The notes under the pieces were generated by a model. The model had not been told where the DNA came from and did no database searches. It saw only the letters and a program-made list of their open reading frames with translations. Shown here piece by piece: positions 45,861 through 55,947 of a stretch of DNA of 64,000 bases (within the stretch, counting starts at the first letter, position 1; each line of letters starts with the position of its first letter). The position numbers and the translations under genes were made by a program. The stretch is from Portibacter lacus. GTDB lineage: Bacteria > Bacteroidota > Bacteroidia > Chitinophagales > Saprospiraceae. The DNA is taken from contig NZ_JAJNKA010000013.1 in assembly GCF_021533215.1 (NCBI RefSeq), positions 152,963-216,962 of the forward strand, given 5' to 3'.

Positions 45861-47984
45861 ATGGATAAAAAGAATGAATTGCTGCTGAGGGTTTATGTGG
45901 TGCTGTTGATGTTTATTCTTTTTGCACTGGTTATCGCATTTAAGATTATTAAGATAAATGTAATAGAGGGAGAGAAGTGGAGAGCGAAAGCGGAACAAAA
46001 CCTAAGATGGGTGGAAGTGGATGCGACGAGAGGAGATATTTATACAGAAGATGGCAAGTTGTTGTCAACTTCTACAACGTTCTTTGATATTTATATGGAT
46101 TTGACTCAAGCGAGCAATGAAAATTTTAATAAAGAAATTGATTCGTTATCGTATTATTTGGCAAAATATACGAATTCGGATAGGTCTCGAGCTCAGTGGA
46201 AACAGTTATTAGTTAAAAAAAGGGAAGGTGGGATTTCTTGGAACGAACCAGGAAGTAAATATTATTCGATTGCGAAGAATCTCGATTTCTTTCAGTTGCA
46301 AAAATTTAAACAATTTCCTTTGTTTAGGAGAGGTCAATATGGAGGTGGTTTTATTGTAAAGGATAAAACTAAACGCACGAAACCTTTTGGTTCTTTAGCA
46401 GAGAGGACGATTGGTGAGGATCGCGAAAACGCTTCTAAAATTGGCATTGAAGGATATTTTGACAAGCAACTTGCAGGTGTTAAGGATCAGAAATTAATGA
46501 AAAGGATAGGGCCTGGAATAGAGGTTCCTGTTTATGATCCGATGGAATATGAACCTAAGAAAGGTGCTAATCTCATCACTACACTTGACATGGGAATTCA
46601 AGATATTGTTCACTCTGAATTGCTAAAAGCTGTAAAGAAGCATGAAGCACGAGCCGGAACTGCCATCGTAATGGAGGTAGCAACGGGCAAAATAAGAGCT
46701 ATATCTAACTTTAAACTCAATCAACGTGGTAACTACGCCGAACTATACAATTATGGTATAGGGGAGCGTAGTGAACCCGGTTCAACTTTTAAATTGGCCA
46801 GTCTAATGGCTCTGGTAGAAGCAGGTTATGCTAATCCAGATACGAAAGTTGATCTAGAAGGTGGGGTGAAAAAGTTTTCAGATCTATGGATGAGGGATTC
46901 GCATCGACACGGACTCCGAGAAGTAGATTTAAAAACCGCATTTGCAAAGTCATCAAATGTAGGGATTGCAAGCCTAGCTGATAGGTATTTCAATCAAAGT
47001 AATGAGACTAGAATGCAGTTTGTGGGGATGTTAAACCAATTTGGTCTAAGTGAAGTGAGTGGCGTGGAGATAGTTGGCGAGAAAACACCTTACATTAAAA
47101 ATCCGAATGACAAGAATTGGTATGGGACGACTATACCGTGGATGTCACACGGTTATGAATTAGAATTGACTCCGCTTCAGATATTGAATCTATATAATAC
47201 AGTTGCGAATGACGGAAAGATGATGAAGCCATATTTGGTTTCAGAAGTCTACGATGAAAATGGTAAGCAAATTAGTTTTTATCCAAAAGTGATGAAAGAA
47301 CGAATTGCTAGTGATTATACGATTGCTGTTGCGCAGGAGTTGTTGGAAGAAGTGGTGAAGAGTGGAACTGCAAAGAGTTTGCAATCAACATTTTTTGATT
47401 TCGCGGGGAAGACAGGGACAGCGCGATTCGGATATGCGGATAAAGATGAAGAGGTGAAGCGATATAATGGGTCTTTCGCAGGATATTTTCCTGCAGAGAA
47501 TCCTCGGTATTCATGTATCGTCGTGATTTATGAGCCAAAAGTAGATGGTTTCTATGGCGGAACTGTGGCAGGTCCAGTATTTAAATCAATTGCAGAGCAA
47601 TGCTTTGCAAGTAAGAAGAACTTAATTGCTTCGATAACGGACGAAGAAAAACCAAAGTTGGCAAGTTTTCAGAAGCCAAACTATAGTGTTGGGTTTTCGA
47701 AGGACTTAGAAGAAGTATTGAAATATGTAGGCTTGGATTATTCGGAATCAGACTATCCTTGGTCGGTAGTTGCTCCGGGAGAACATAGTCTCCAGTTGAA
47801 ACCGAAAAAAGTGAAGAAAGCAATTGTGCCTAGCGTGGAAGGAATGGGATTGCGAGATGCAACTTTTATCCTTGAAAATCTAGGATTGAAAGTAGAGAGT
47901 GAAGGTTATGGGAAGGTTATAGCACAATCTTTAAAGCCTGGTTCGAAAATAGAAGACCAGACGATTGAAATAAAATTAAACTGA
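45861..47984 (+). CDS. ftsI: Division transpeptidase FtsI (PBP3) with PASTA domain
   Basis: A 707-residue class B penicillin-binding protein. N-terminal membrane anchor at about 10-30, a pedestal domain with RWVEVDATRGDIYTEDG, and a transpeptidase domain with S308-TFK (SxxK), SSN and KTGTAR. The C-terminus carries a PASTA domain (about 655-707, VPSVEGMGLRDATFILENLG), a common addition in Bacteroidota. It cross-links septal peptidoglycan with FtsW. It starts 7 bp after ftsL. Confidence 0.95.
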   Translation: MDKKNELLLRVYVVLLMFILFALVIAFKIIKINVIEGEKWRAKAEQNLRWVEVDATRGDIYTEDGKLLSTSTTFFDIYMDLTQASNENFNKEIDSLSYYLAKYTNSDRSRAQWKQLLVKKREGGISWNEPGSKYYSIAKNLDFFQLQKFKQFPLFRRGQYGGGFIVKDKTKRTKPFGSLAERTIGEDRENASKIGIEGYFDKQLAGVKDQKLMKRIGPGIEVPVYDPMEYEPKKGANLITTLDMGIQDIVHSELLKAVKKHEARAGTAIVMEVATGKIRAISNFKLNQRGNYAELYNYGIGERSEPGSTFKLASLMALVEAGYANPDTKVDLEGGVKKFSDLWMRDSHRHGLREVDLKTAFAKSSNVGIASLADRYFNQSNETRMQFVGMLNQFGLSEVSGVEIVGEKTPYIKNPNDKNWYGTTIPWMSHGYELELTPLQILNLYNTVANDGKMMKPYLVSEVYDENGKQISFYPKVMKERIASDYTIAVAQELLEEVVKSGTAKSLQSTFFDFAGKTGTARFGYADKDEEVKRYNGSFAGYFPAENPRYSCIVVIYEPKVDGFYGGTVAGPVFKSIAEQCFASKKNLIASITDEEKPKLASFQKPNYSVGFSKDLEEVLKYVGLDYSESDYPWSVVAPGEHSLQLKPKKVKKAIVPSVEGMGLRDATFILENLGLKVESEGYGKVIAQSLKPGSKIEDQTIEIKLN

Positions 47985-48003
47985 CATTTGTCTAAAAAGA
48001 TAG

Positions 48004-49476
48004 ATGAATATATTGAAAACACTGAATGAAATATTAACTGTTGGATTGCCTTTTGAAATAAAAGGTAGTGATGAAATTGAAATTTCAGGCATCACGCTGG
48101 ATTCAAGAAAAGCTGTAGATGGATTTTTATTCGCAGCAATTCAAGGATTTACTTTAGATGGCCATCAGTTTATAGAGAAAGCTATAGAAAGTGGTGCTGT
48201 CGCTGTGCTTTGCGAAAAGTGGCCAGATAGAATAGATGAAAAGGTTACTTATATAAAAGTAGAGGATTCATCGGAAATGACAGGGAGATTGGCTTCTGCT
48301 TATTATGATTATCCATCTAATGGATTTGAGTTAGTAGGGATTACAGGGACAAATGGTAAAACGACTGTAGCAACAATTTTGTACAGACTTTTTACGAAAC
48401 TAGGCTATAAAGTAGGCTTGGTTTCTACAGTAGAAAATATAATTGCAGGGAAAACGATTCCTGCACAGCTTACAACACCGGATTCGGTAGCCTTGAACGA
48501 GCTAATGTGGAAGATGAATGAGGAAGGTTGTGAGTATGTTTTTATGGAAGTAAGTAGTCATGCAGTTGATCAAAATAGAATAGCGGGATTGAATTTCCGT
48601 GGTGGAGTGTTTACAAATATTTCACATGATCATCTGGATTACCATAAAACGTTCAAAGCGTATATAAGCGCTAAGAAGAAGTTCTTTGATGAGTTGAAAC
48701 CTGAGGCATTTGCTTTAACAAACAGTGATGATCGTAATGGAGAAGTTATGATACAAAACACTAAAGCAAATAAAAGACGCTATAGTCTTCGAAAGATTGC
48801 GGATTATAAATCTAAGATCATGGAGAGTTCTGTAGAAGGCCTACAATTAGAAATGAACAATATAGATGTTCACTTGAAATTAGTAGGGCAGTTTAATGCT
48901 TATAATGCAACAGCTGTATTTGGTGTAGCAATGGAGCTTGATCAAGACCGATTCAAAGTCTTGCAAATTCTGAGCTCACTTCAAAGTGCAGAAGGTCGAT
49001 TTGATCTTATAAAAGGTGAAAAGGCAGATGTATTTGCCATTGTGGATTATGCACATACACCAGATGCGTTAGAAAAAGTGTTGGATACGATACAGAAATT
49101 GAAAGGAGCTACTACCCAGATTATTACAGTAGTCGGGTGTGGGGGAAATAGAGATAAGTCGAAGCGTCCGAAAATGGCAAAAATTGCAAGTGAGAAAAGC
49201 GATAGATTGATATTAACATCTGATAATCCTAGAAATGAGGATCCAGAAGATATTATCGATGACATGGTGCCAGGAATACCTCAGCATAAAACTCAAAAAA
49301 TGATCAGAATCAGTGAGCGAAGATCGGCAATTATTGCTGGACTAAGCATGGCACAAGCTGGAGACATTGTGCTAATCGCTGGAAAAGGACACGAGAAATA
49401 TCAAGAAATTAAAGGTGAGCGGTTCCCCTTTGATGACAAAGAAATAGTCCGAGAATTTCTCGGGCAGAAGAGATAG
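48004..49476 (+). CDS. murE: UDP-MurNAc-tripeptide synthetase MurE, DAP-adding
   Basis: A 490-residue Mur ligase. The ATP-binding loop is GITGTNGKTTVATI, the substrate domain has VSSHAVDQNRIAGL, and the C-terminal domain has the DNPR motif (TSDNPRNEDPEDIIDDM). That motif marks specificity for meso-diaminopimelate rather than lysine. The enzyme adds the third residue of the stem peptide in the cytoplasm. It is followed by a 229-bp gap with a terminator-like hairpin. Confidence 0.96.
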   Translation: MNILKTLNEILTVGLPFEIKGSDEIEISGITLDSRKAVDGFLFAAIQGFTLDGHQFIEKAIESGAVAVLCEKWPDRIDEKVTYIKVEDSSEMTGRLASAYYDYPSNGFELVGITGTNGKTTVATILYRLFTKLGYKVGLVSTVENIIAGKTIPAQLTTPDSVALNELMWKMNEEGCEYVFMEVSSHAVDQNRIAGLNFRGGVFTNISHDHLDYHKTFKAYISAKKKFFDELKPEAFALTNSDDRNGEVMIQNTKANKRRYSLRKIADYKSKIMESSVEGLQLEMNNIDVHLKLVGQFNAYNATAVFGVAMELDQDRFKVLQILSSLQSAEGRFDLIKGEKADVFAIVDYAHTPDALEKVLDTIQKLKGATTQIITVVGCGGNRDKSKRPKMAKIASEKSDRLILTSDNPRNEDPEDIIDDMVPGIPQHKTQKMIRISERRSAIIAGLSMAQAGDIVLIAGKGHEKYQEIKGERFPFDDKEIVREFLGQKR

Positions 49477-49518
49477 AATTTAGGTTCTATTATCATTCTC
49501 AGGTTGGTTTTAACAGTT

Positions 49519-49562
49519 ACAGCAGGTTATTCGAAAAAAGTTTTGAATCCTGCTGTTTTTTA
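49519..49562 (+). terminator. Terminator-like hairpin between murE and mraY
   Basis: ACAGCAGG and CCTGCTGT form an 8-bp stem with a 22-nt loop, followed by six to seven T. It starts 43 bp after the murE stop. It may be a partial terminator inside the cluster. The rest of the gap has a duplicated ACTCTAAACT (49671, 49685) just before mraY. Confidence 0.6.
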
Positions 49563-49705
49563 GAATTAAACTAAGAATAAAAAAACTTAGCAATAGCTGA
49601 GAGAAGTTAAACTATAAATTAGAAGCTAGATTTTAAGAGTCGCGAGTGAAGGTAAGGCCTAAGGCTATGAACTCTAAACTTAAAACTCTAAACTCATATG
49701 AGACT

Positions 49706-50971
49706 ATGTTTTATTACTTATTTGAATTTTTAGAAAGCAAATTTCACCTGCCTGGTGCAGGTTTGTTTACATATATATCTTTCCGCTCTGGATTAGCTAT
49801 TCTGCTCTCTTTATTGATCAGTTTGCTTTTCGGTAACCGGATCATAAGTTCTTTGAGAAGATTGCAATTAGGAGAAACGGTTAGGGATCTCGGTTTGCAA
49901 GGCCAAATGGAGAAGGCTGGAACTCCTACCATGGGCGGTATAATTATTATAATGGCAACTCTCGTGCCAGTTTTACTTTTATGTAGGCTGGGGAGTATTT
50001 ATATCATTCTAATGATTACGGTCACCATCTGGTTAGCCATCATAGGATTTATAGATGACTACATTAAGGTTATTAAGAAAGATAAGTCTGGATTAGCTGG
50101 AAAGTTTAAGGTTGTAGGTCAGGTGGGAATTGGATTAATCGTAGGGTTAACCATGCTATTTCATCCAGATATTACAGTTCGAGTGACTAAGGCGGAAGCC
50201 ATAGCAAAGAACTACGAAATAAAGGAAACATTTACGACGAAGTATACTCAAGTAGGAAAAGCGGATAAGGAAGTGGAAATGGCTTATGTTAAAACGACTT
50301 TAACAAATGTTCCCTTCTTTAAAGACAATAACTTTGATTACAATGTGCTGCTAAGCTGGTTAGGAGATAACGCCTCTAAGTTCATATTCATACTTTTCGT
50401 GCCCATAATCATCTTTATTGTGACTGCGGTATCGAATGGAGCCAACCTAACGGATGGACTAGATGGATTAGCCACTGGGGTTTCAGCAATAATAGGTGCG
50501 ACCTTAGGAATTTTAGCGTACGTTTCGGGTAATACCATTATGGCCGATTACCTGAATATACTATATATACCAGGATCGGAAGAGCTGGTGATTTTTGCAG
50601 CTAGTTTTCTAGGGGCTTGTGTTGGATTTTTATGGTTTAATTCCTACCCAGCGAAAGTTTTTATGGGAGATACCGGGTCGTTAACCATAGGAGGGATTAT
50701 AGCAGTGTTTGCCATTTTGATTAGGAAGGAATTATTGATTCCGATTTTATGTGGAATATTCCTAGCAGAGACCATCAGTGTGATATTACAGGTGTCTTAT
50801 TTTAAGTACACTAAGAAGAAATACGGTGAAGGACGGAGAATTTTTAAAATGTCGCCACTTCATCATCATTACCAGAAATTAGGCATGCACGAAGCTCGAA
50901 TCGTAACCAGATTTTGGATCGTTGGGATCATGCTTGCCATATTGACCATTATCACATTGAAAATGAGATAA
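49706..50971 (+). CDS. mraY: Phospho-MurNAc-pentapeptide transferase MraY
   Basis: A 421-residue polytopic enzyme making lipid I from UDP-MurNAc-pentapeptide and undecaprenyl phosphate. Conserved segments: [13 protein letters not shown], the [16 protein letters not shown]sp-rich motif, [14 protein letters not shown] and [14 protein letters not shown] loop of about 55 residues around 150-210, holding [14 protein letters not shown], makes it longer than E. coli MraY (about 360), a feature seen in Bacteroidota. The frame is open from 49646, but the ATG at 49706 gives the family-like start [11 protein letters not shown]. Confidence 0.95.
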   Translation: MFYYLFEFLESKFHLPGAGLFTYISFRSGLAILLSLLISLLFGNRIISSLRRLQLGETVRDLGLQGQMEKAGTPTMGGIIIIMATLVPVLLLCRLGSIYIILMITVTIWLAIIGFIDDYIKVIKKDKSGLAGKFKVVGQVGIGLIVGLTMLFHPDITVRVTKAEAIAKNYEIKETFTTKYTQVGKADKEVEMAYVKTTLTNVPFFKDNNFDYNVLLSWLGDNASKFIFILFVPIIIFIVTAVSNGANLTDGLDGLATGVSAIIGATLGILAYVSGNTIMADYLNILYIPGSEELVIFAASFLGACVGFLWFNSYPAKVFMGDTGSLTIGGIIAVFAILIRKELLIPILCGIFLAETISVILQVSYFKYTKKKYGEGRRIFKMSPLHHHYQKLGMHEARIVTRFWIVGIMLAILTIITLKMR

Positions 50972-50972
50972 G

Positions 50973-52262
50973 ATGACATTTGAGTCAGTCGCTATAATAG
51001 GAGGTGGAGAGAGTGGAGTAGGAGCTGCAATCTTAGCGAAGTCGAAGGGAAAAGAAGTTTTCCTTTCAGAATACGGAAAATTGACCGATAGATATAAAGC
51101 AGAGTTAGAAGCGCACAATGTGCCATATGAGGAAGGAGGTCATAGTATTGAAAAGTTGAAAGAATTTGAATTAGTTGTTAAGAGTCCGGGCGTGGCTGAT
51201 CAAACCAAAGTAATAAAAGGATTGAACGATTACAAGGTGCCCATTATCTCTGAAATAGAATTTGGATTTTATTACACAGAGGTAGGAATTATAGGAATAA
51301 CAGGAAGTAATGGCAAGACCACTACGACCGGACTAATTTACCACTTGCTGAAAGAAGCTGGTGTTCATGCTCAAGTTGGTGGAAACATTGGGAAAAGCTT
51401 TGCGAGGTTAGTTTATGAAGATGAACCGTGTGAAGTGTATGTTTTAGAATTAAGCAGTTTTCAACTGGATGGAATTAAAGATTTTAGACCAGATATTGCT
51501 GTTTTGCTAAATATTACACCAGACCATCTAGACCGATATGATTATGATTTTGAAAATTATGTGAAGTCTAAATGGAGAATCGCAATGAATCAAACGAGTG
51601 AAGACTTGTTGGTTTACAATGCTGACTTAGCCTTAAGAAACAATGAGCCTAGATCTATTGCGATAGGTGAAGAAGAAATTAAAAATAATCAGCTTTCAAC
51701 GGAAAGCGGGAAAATATTTGACACTACGAATACGACATTGAAAGGGAAGCACAACAGATTTAATGCCTTGTGCGCCATTCAGGTTGTAGAGCGATTCGGA
51801 TTATCAGATGCTGATATACAGAAAGGCTTAGAGACTTTTGTAAATGAAGCACATCGATTACAAGTTGTGGCCATTAAAAATGGAGTGACGTATATCAATG
51901 ATAGCAAAGCAACGAATGTGGATGCGGTCTTTTATGCGCTAGATGCGATGGAAGGAAATGTGGTATGGATCGTAGGAGGTACAGATAAAGGCAATGATTA
52001 TGAGCCGATTTTAAAATTGGTCAATGATAAGGTTGTAAAGAAAATATATCTAGGAATAGATAATACGAAGCTTAAAGAAGTGTTCGGTGAAGGAAGTGAG
52101 GTGGAATCGATGAAGGAGGCAGTTAAAGCTGCATCGAAGAGTGCGAAAAAAGGAGATGTGGTGTTGCTAAGTCCTGCATGTGCGAGTTTCGATTTATTTA
52201 AGAATTATATAGATCGAGGAGAGCAATTTATAGCGGCAGTGAAAAGCTTAGGAGAAGAATAA
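50973..52262 (+). CDS. murD: UDP-MurNAc-L-alanine:D-glutamate ligase MurD
   Basis: A 429-residue Mur ligase of normal length. The N-terminal Rossmann-like domain opens AIIGGGESGVGAAILAKSKG; the ATP site is GITGSNGKTTTTGLIYHLL; the C-terminal domain has YINDSKATNVDAVFYALD, WIVGGTDKGNDY and LLSPACASFDLFKNY. It adds D-glutamate in the cytoplasm. It starts 1 bp after mraY and is followed by a 57-bp gap before ftsW. Confidence 0.95.
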   Translation: MTFESVAIIGGGESGVGAAILAKSKGKEVFLSEYGKLTDRYKAELEAHNVPYEEGGHSIEKLKEFELVVKSPGVADQTKVIKGLNDYKVPIISEIEFGFYYTEVGIIGITGSNGKTTTTGLIYHLLKEAGVHAQVGGNIGKSFARLVYEDEPCEVYVLELSSFQLDGIKDFRPDIAVLLNITPDHLDRYDYDFENYVKSKWRIAMNQTSEDLLVYNADLALRNNEPRSIAIGEEEIKNNQLSTESGKIFDTTNTTLKGKHNRFNALCAIQVVERFGLSDADIQKGLETFVNEAHRLQVVAIKNGVTYINDSKATNVDAVFYALDAMEGNVVWIVGGTDKGNDYEPILKLVNDKVVKKIYLGIDNTKLKEVFGEGSEVESMKEAVKAASKSAKKGDVVLLSPACASFDLFKNYIDRGEQFIAAVKSLGEE

Positions 52263-52319
52263 GAGAACAGAATATAAAAGAAAATACATTAAGGTACAAA
52301 ATAAGAAAACTACAAAAAT

Positions 52320-53501
52320 TTGTCTGGAATAGCTTTAGTATATAATAGGTTGAAGGGTGATAAGCTGATATGGCTTATCGTTACGATCCTTGCTATATTT
52401 TCGGTACTGGCAGTTTATAGTGCTGTAGGTTCTATGGCCTATAAGGTGCATGGTGGAAATACTGAGCTGAAGTTGTTAAAGCAAATTTTCTTTTTGGGTG
52501 CTGGAATGGGTTGTATGTATGTAGCTTATAAGTTAGACTACATGCAATATTCTAAGTGGGCGCCGATCTTGTTGTTGATAGCTATTCCATTATTAGCTTA
52601 TACTATAATGTTCGGTCCTGAGATTAATGATGCGAGAAGATGGTTGACTATTCCTTGGATAGATCAGCGTTTTCAGACATCGGACTTTGCGAAACTAGCG
52701 CTCATCATTTTTATGGCGAGATCTATTTCTAAGAAGCAAGAGATTATAAAAGACCTAAAGAGTGCCTTTTTGCCTTTGATTATACCAGTGATCATAGTGT
52801 GTGGACTGATTATGCCTTCAGATTTCTCTACAGCAGCATTGTTGTTTTTTACTTGTTTGCTAATGATGATTATAGGAAGGGTTCAGGTTAAGTTTCTATT
52901 TCTACTCATGTTTGTAGGGATAGCAGCCTTTTCATTAGTAGTGATTATAGGCTATGCTTTTCCAGAACATATCAGAATAGAGACTTGGATTTCTAGGGTT
53001 ACAGAATTTCTAGGTGGAGGCGACGGTGGTTATCAGGTGCAGCAGTCGAAGATAGCAATTGCAGAAGGTGGTTGGTTCGGCGTGATGCCTGGAAATAGTA
53101 TTCAAAGAAACTACCTACCTGTACCATATGCAGATTACATCTATGCGATTATCTGTGAAGAATATGGGTTGATAGGAGGTTTATTAATTCTGGCTTTATA
53201 CCTAGGATTATTAATCAGGTGTACGAAAATGGTGACGCAGTGTCCGAAAACGTTCGGAGCCATATTGGCGATGGGACTTTGTCTGAATATCGTGGTGCAA
53301 GCATTTGCAAATATTGCGGTATCCGTTAATCTGCTCCCCGTGACTGGATTGACCTTGCCGCTTGTAAGTATGGGTGGTACGTCCTTGATTATGACGTGTA
53401 TTTCATTGGGAATAATACTCAGTGTGAGTAGATATGTAGAAACAGCAAAATTACAACATGTAGAACTGACAGAAATAGAAGAAGATGAAAGTAATCATTA
53501 G
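52320..53501 (+). CDS. ftsW: Septal peptidoglycan polymerase FtsW
   Basis: A 393-residue SEDS-family polytopic protein with about ten membrane segments. Typical stretches are DARRWLTIPW, QTSDFAKLALIIFMA, PVPYADYIYAIICEEYGLIG and LPLVSMGGTSLIMTC near the end. It polymerises septal glycan with FtsI. The start is a TTG codon at 52320; no in-frame ATG lies before the first membrane helix. Its last 17 bases overlap murG. Confidence 0.95.
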   Translation: MSGIALVYNRLKGDKLIWLIVTILAIFSVLAVYSAVGSMAYKVHGGNTELKLLKQIFFLGAGMGCMYVAYKLDYMQYSKWAPILLLIAIPLLAYTIMFGPEINDARRWLTIPWIDQRFQTSDFAKLALIIFMARSISKKQEIIKDLKSAFLPLIIPVIIVCGLIMPSDFSTAALLFFTCLLMMIIGRVQVKFLFLLMFVGIAAFSLVVIIGYAFPEHIRIETWISRVTEFLGGGDGGYQVQQSKIAIAEGGWFGVMPGNSIQRNYLPVPYADYIYAIICEEYGLIGGLLILALYLGLLIRCTKMVTQCPKTFGAILAMGLCLNIVVQAFANIAVSVNLLPVTGLTLPLVSMGGTSLIMTCISLGIILSVSRYVETAKLQHVELTEIEEDESNH

Positions 53502-54579
53502 TGGAGGTGGAACAGGAGGTCATATATATCCAGCAATTGCGATTGCAAATGCTTTAAAAGAAATAAAACCTGACGCAGATATATTGTTTGTAGGTGCGAA
53601 AGGAAAGTTAGAAATGGAAAAAGTCCCGAAAGCGGGATATCCCATAGAAGGTCTTTGGATCAGTGGGTTTCATAGAAAATTGACATTACGGAATTTAATG
53701 TTTCCGATTAAGTTGTTAAGCAGCTTGTTTCGAGCAGGAAAGATTGTGAAGCGATTCAAGCCAGATGTGGTTGTAGGAGTTGGAGGATACGCCTCTGGTC
53801 CACTTTTGCAGATGGCCGTTGCACAGAAAGTGCCTGCACTGATTCAAGAGCAGAATTCATACGCTGGAGTAACCAATAAAATATTGGCTTCGAAAGTGCA
53901 GAAAATTTGCGTGGCTTATCCTGATATGGAAAAATACTTTCCAAAGGAAAAGATAGTTTTTACGGGCAATCCTGTTCGAAAAGATATATCTGATCTTGCG
54001 GATTTAAAAATGGAGGCAGTAACTCATTATAGACTAGACCAAAATAAGAAAACTACACTTTTATTTGGTGGAAGTCTGGGTGCAAGAATGTTAAATGAAG
54101 CGATGGAACAGAACACAAAACTCATAGCAGATCAACCGGATGTGCAATGGATATGGCAGATGGGCTCGATCTACTATGAGGAATTTGTGAAATGTGAAAC
54201 CGCTCAGTTACCGAATGTATTTCCGGTAGCATTCTTAGAGAGAATGGAGTTAGCTTATGCGGCAGCTGATGTTGTAATTTGTAGAGCTGGAGCATTAACA
54301 GTTTCCGAATTATGTATCGTTGGAAAGCCTGCGATACTCGTTCCCTCACCGAATGTGGCGGAAGATCATCAGACGAAGAATGCGATGGCACTTGTAAATG
54401 CTGAAGCAGCCGTTCTGGTGAAGGATGCTGAGGTAAAGGAAAAGCTCGTATCGCAAGTAATGGAGTTAATGGATGATGCAGAAAAGCAGAAAACATTGAC
54501 CTATAATATTAAGGCCCTTGCTAAAGAAACTGCTGCGAAGGACATTGCGAATGAGATTATTGAATTGAGTAAAAAGTAA
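53485..54579 (+). CDS. murG: UDP-GlcNAc:lipid I transferase MurG
   Basis: A 364-residue GT28 glycosyltransferase. The N-terminus ISGGGTGGHIYPAIAIANAL is the conserved lipid I-binding loop; VVGVGGYASGPLLQMA and the C-terminal donor site VICRAGALTVSEL and PSPNVAEDHQTKNA complete it. It makes lipid II on the inner face of the membrane. It begins inside ftsW (17-bp overlap) and ends 3 bp before murC. Confidence 0.96.
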   Translation: MKVIISGGGTGGHIYPAIAIANALKEIKPDADILFVGAKGKLEMEKVPKAGYPIEGLWISGFHRKLTLRNLMFPIKLLSSLFRAGKIVKRFKPDVVVGVGGYASGPLLQMAVAQKVPALIQEQNSYAGVTNKILASKVQKICVAYPDMEKYFPKEKIVFTGNPVRKDISDLADLKMEAVTHYRLDQNKKTTLLFGGSLGARMLNEAMEQNTKLIADQPDVQWIWQMGSIYYEEFVKCETAQLPNVFPVAFLERMELAYAAADVVICRAGALTVSELCIVGKPAILVPSPNVAEDHQTKNAMALVNAEAAVLVKDAEVKEKLVSQVMELMDDAEKQKTLTYNIKALAKETAAKDIANEIIELSKK

Positions 54580-54582
54580 TCT

Positions 54583-55947
54583 ATGAAGTTAGATGCTTTA
54601 AAGAAGATATATTTTATCGGAATTGGTGGAATAGGGATGAGTGCCTTAGCGAGATTTTTTCATCAGCGAGGTGCAGAAATAGAAGGTTACGATAAAACAG
54701 AAACAGTGCTTACTAAAAAGTTAGTGAGTGAAGGTATGAAAATTCATTACGAAGATGATGTTTCGATGATTCCTGAGGATATTGATTTAGTGGTGTATAC
54801 ACCTGCAATACCAAAGGATCATAAAGAATTGAATCATTTGCGTGCTGGAGGATCTGAAATCATGAAGCGATCAGAAGTACTAGGATTGATTAGTAGATCT
54901 AAGAAATGTATAGCCATTTCCGGCACACATGGAAAGACAACGACCAGTTCTATGACTGCGCATTTGCTGAAGTCTTGCGGAATGGATATTTCGTGTTTCT
55001 TAGGTGGCATTGCTAATAATTTCGGTTCGAATTACTGTTACGGCGAAAGTGAGTGGACAGTAATAGAAGCAGATGAGTTCGATCGATCATTTCATACTTT
55101 GTCTCCTGAAATAGCGGTACTTATTTCGATGGATCCTGATCACTTGGACATTTATGGCGCGAAAGATAAAATGCAGGAAAGCTTTGAAATTTTTCTGAAT
55201 AAAGTGAATGATGGAGGGAAGGTGATTATGCAGGAAGATCTTTTAGGTCAATTTGATAGCAAATTCATCGAGGAATTAAAGAAAAGGAAAATAGAGATAT
55301 TCCAATATGGAAAGCATAACGATGACTTTCAAATTTCAAATCTGAGGTTTCTGAATGGGAAGCAAGTATTTGATTTTAATGAGATAAGAGATTTAGAGTT
55401 AGCATTGCCTGGAGATCACAATACAGAGAATATGGCAGCCGCGATTGCGATTGCCGAATTATTAGGAATCGAAGAAGAGAAGATAAGAGCTGGAGTAAAG
55501 ACATTCAGTGGAATAAAGAGAAGATTTGACATAACAGCTGGTAGCAAGACGATCTACATAGATGACTATGCGCATCATCCGAGCGAATTAAGAGCAGCGA
55601 TTAGTTCTGCAAGAAAGCTTTGGCCTGATGGAAGATTGACCATCTTATTTCAACCGCACTTATATAGTCGGACGAATGATTTCATGGATGATTTTGCAGA
55701 AGAGCTAGGGAAGGTAGACGAGCTGTTATTAATGGAGATATATCCAGCGAGGGAATTACCTATGGAAGGAGTTACTTCGAGTGTGTTGCTAGAAAAAATT
55801 GACATAAAAAATAAAAAACTGGTTCAAAGAGAATCCATAATGGAAGAGATCGAACAAAGATCTCCAGAAATATTGATGACTTTAGGAGCAGGAAATATTG
55901 ATGTTTTTGCTCCCTTAATTAGGGATTGGATTAATAAATATGATTAA
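54583..55947 (+). CDS. murC: UDP-MurNAc:L-alanine ligase MurC
   Basis: A 454-residue Mur ligase. The N-terminal glycine-rich IGIGGIGMSALARFFHQRG binds the UDP-sugar; the ATP loop is SGTHGKTTTSSMTAHLL; DYAHHPSELRAAISSARKLW and LFQPHLYSRTNDF are typical of the C-terminal domain. It adds the first L-alanine. It overlaps ftsQ by 8 bp. No ddl or murF occurs in this cluster, as is usual for Bacteroidota. Confidence 0.96.
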   Translation: MKLDALKKIYFIGIGGIGMSALARFFHQRGAEIEGYDKTETVLTKKLVSEGMKIHYEDDVSMIPEDIDLVVYTPAIPKDHKELNHLRAGGSEIMKRSEVLGLISRSKKCIAISGTHGKTTTSSMTAHLLKSCGMDISCFLGGIANNFGSNYCYGESEWTVIEADEFDRSFHTLSPEIAVLISMDPDHLDIYGAKDKMQESFEIFLNKVNDGGKVIMQEDLLGQFDSKFIEELKKRKIEIFQYGKHNDDFQISNLRFLNGKQVFDFNEIRDLELALPGDHNTENMAAAIAIAELLGIEEEKIRAGVKTFSGIKRRFDITAGSKTIYIDDYAHHPSELRAAISSARKLWPDGRLTILFQPHLYSRTNDFMDDFAEELGKVDELLLMEIYPARELPMEGVTSSVLLEKIDIKNKKLVQRESIMEEIEQRSPEILMTLGAGNIDVFAPLIRDWINKYD

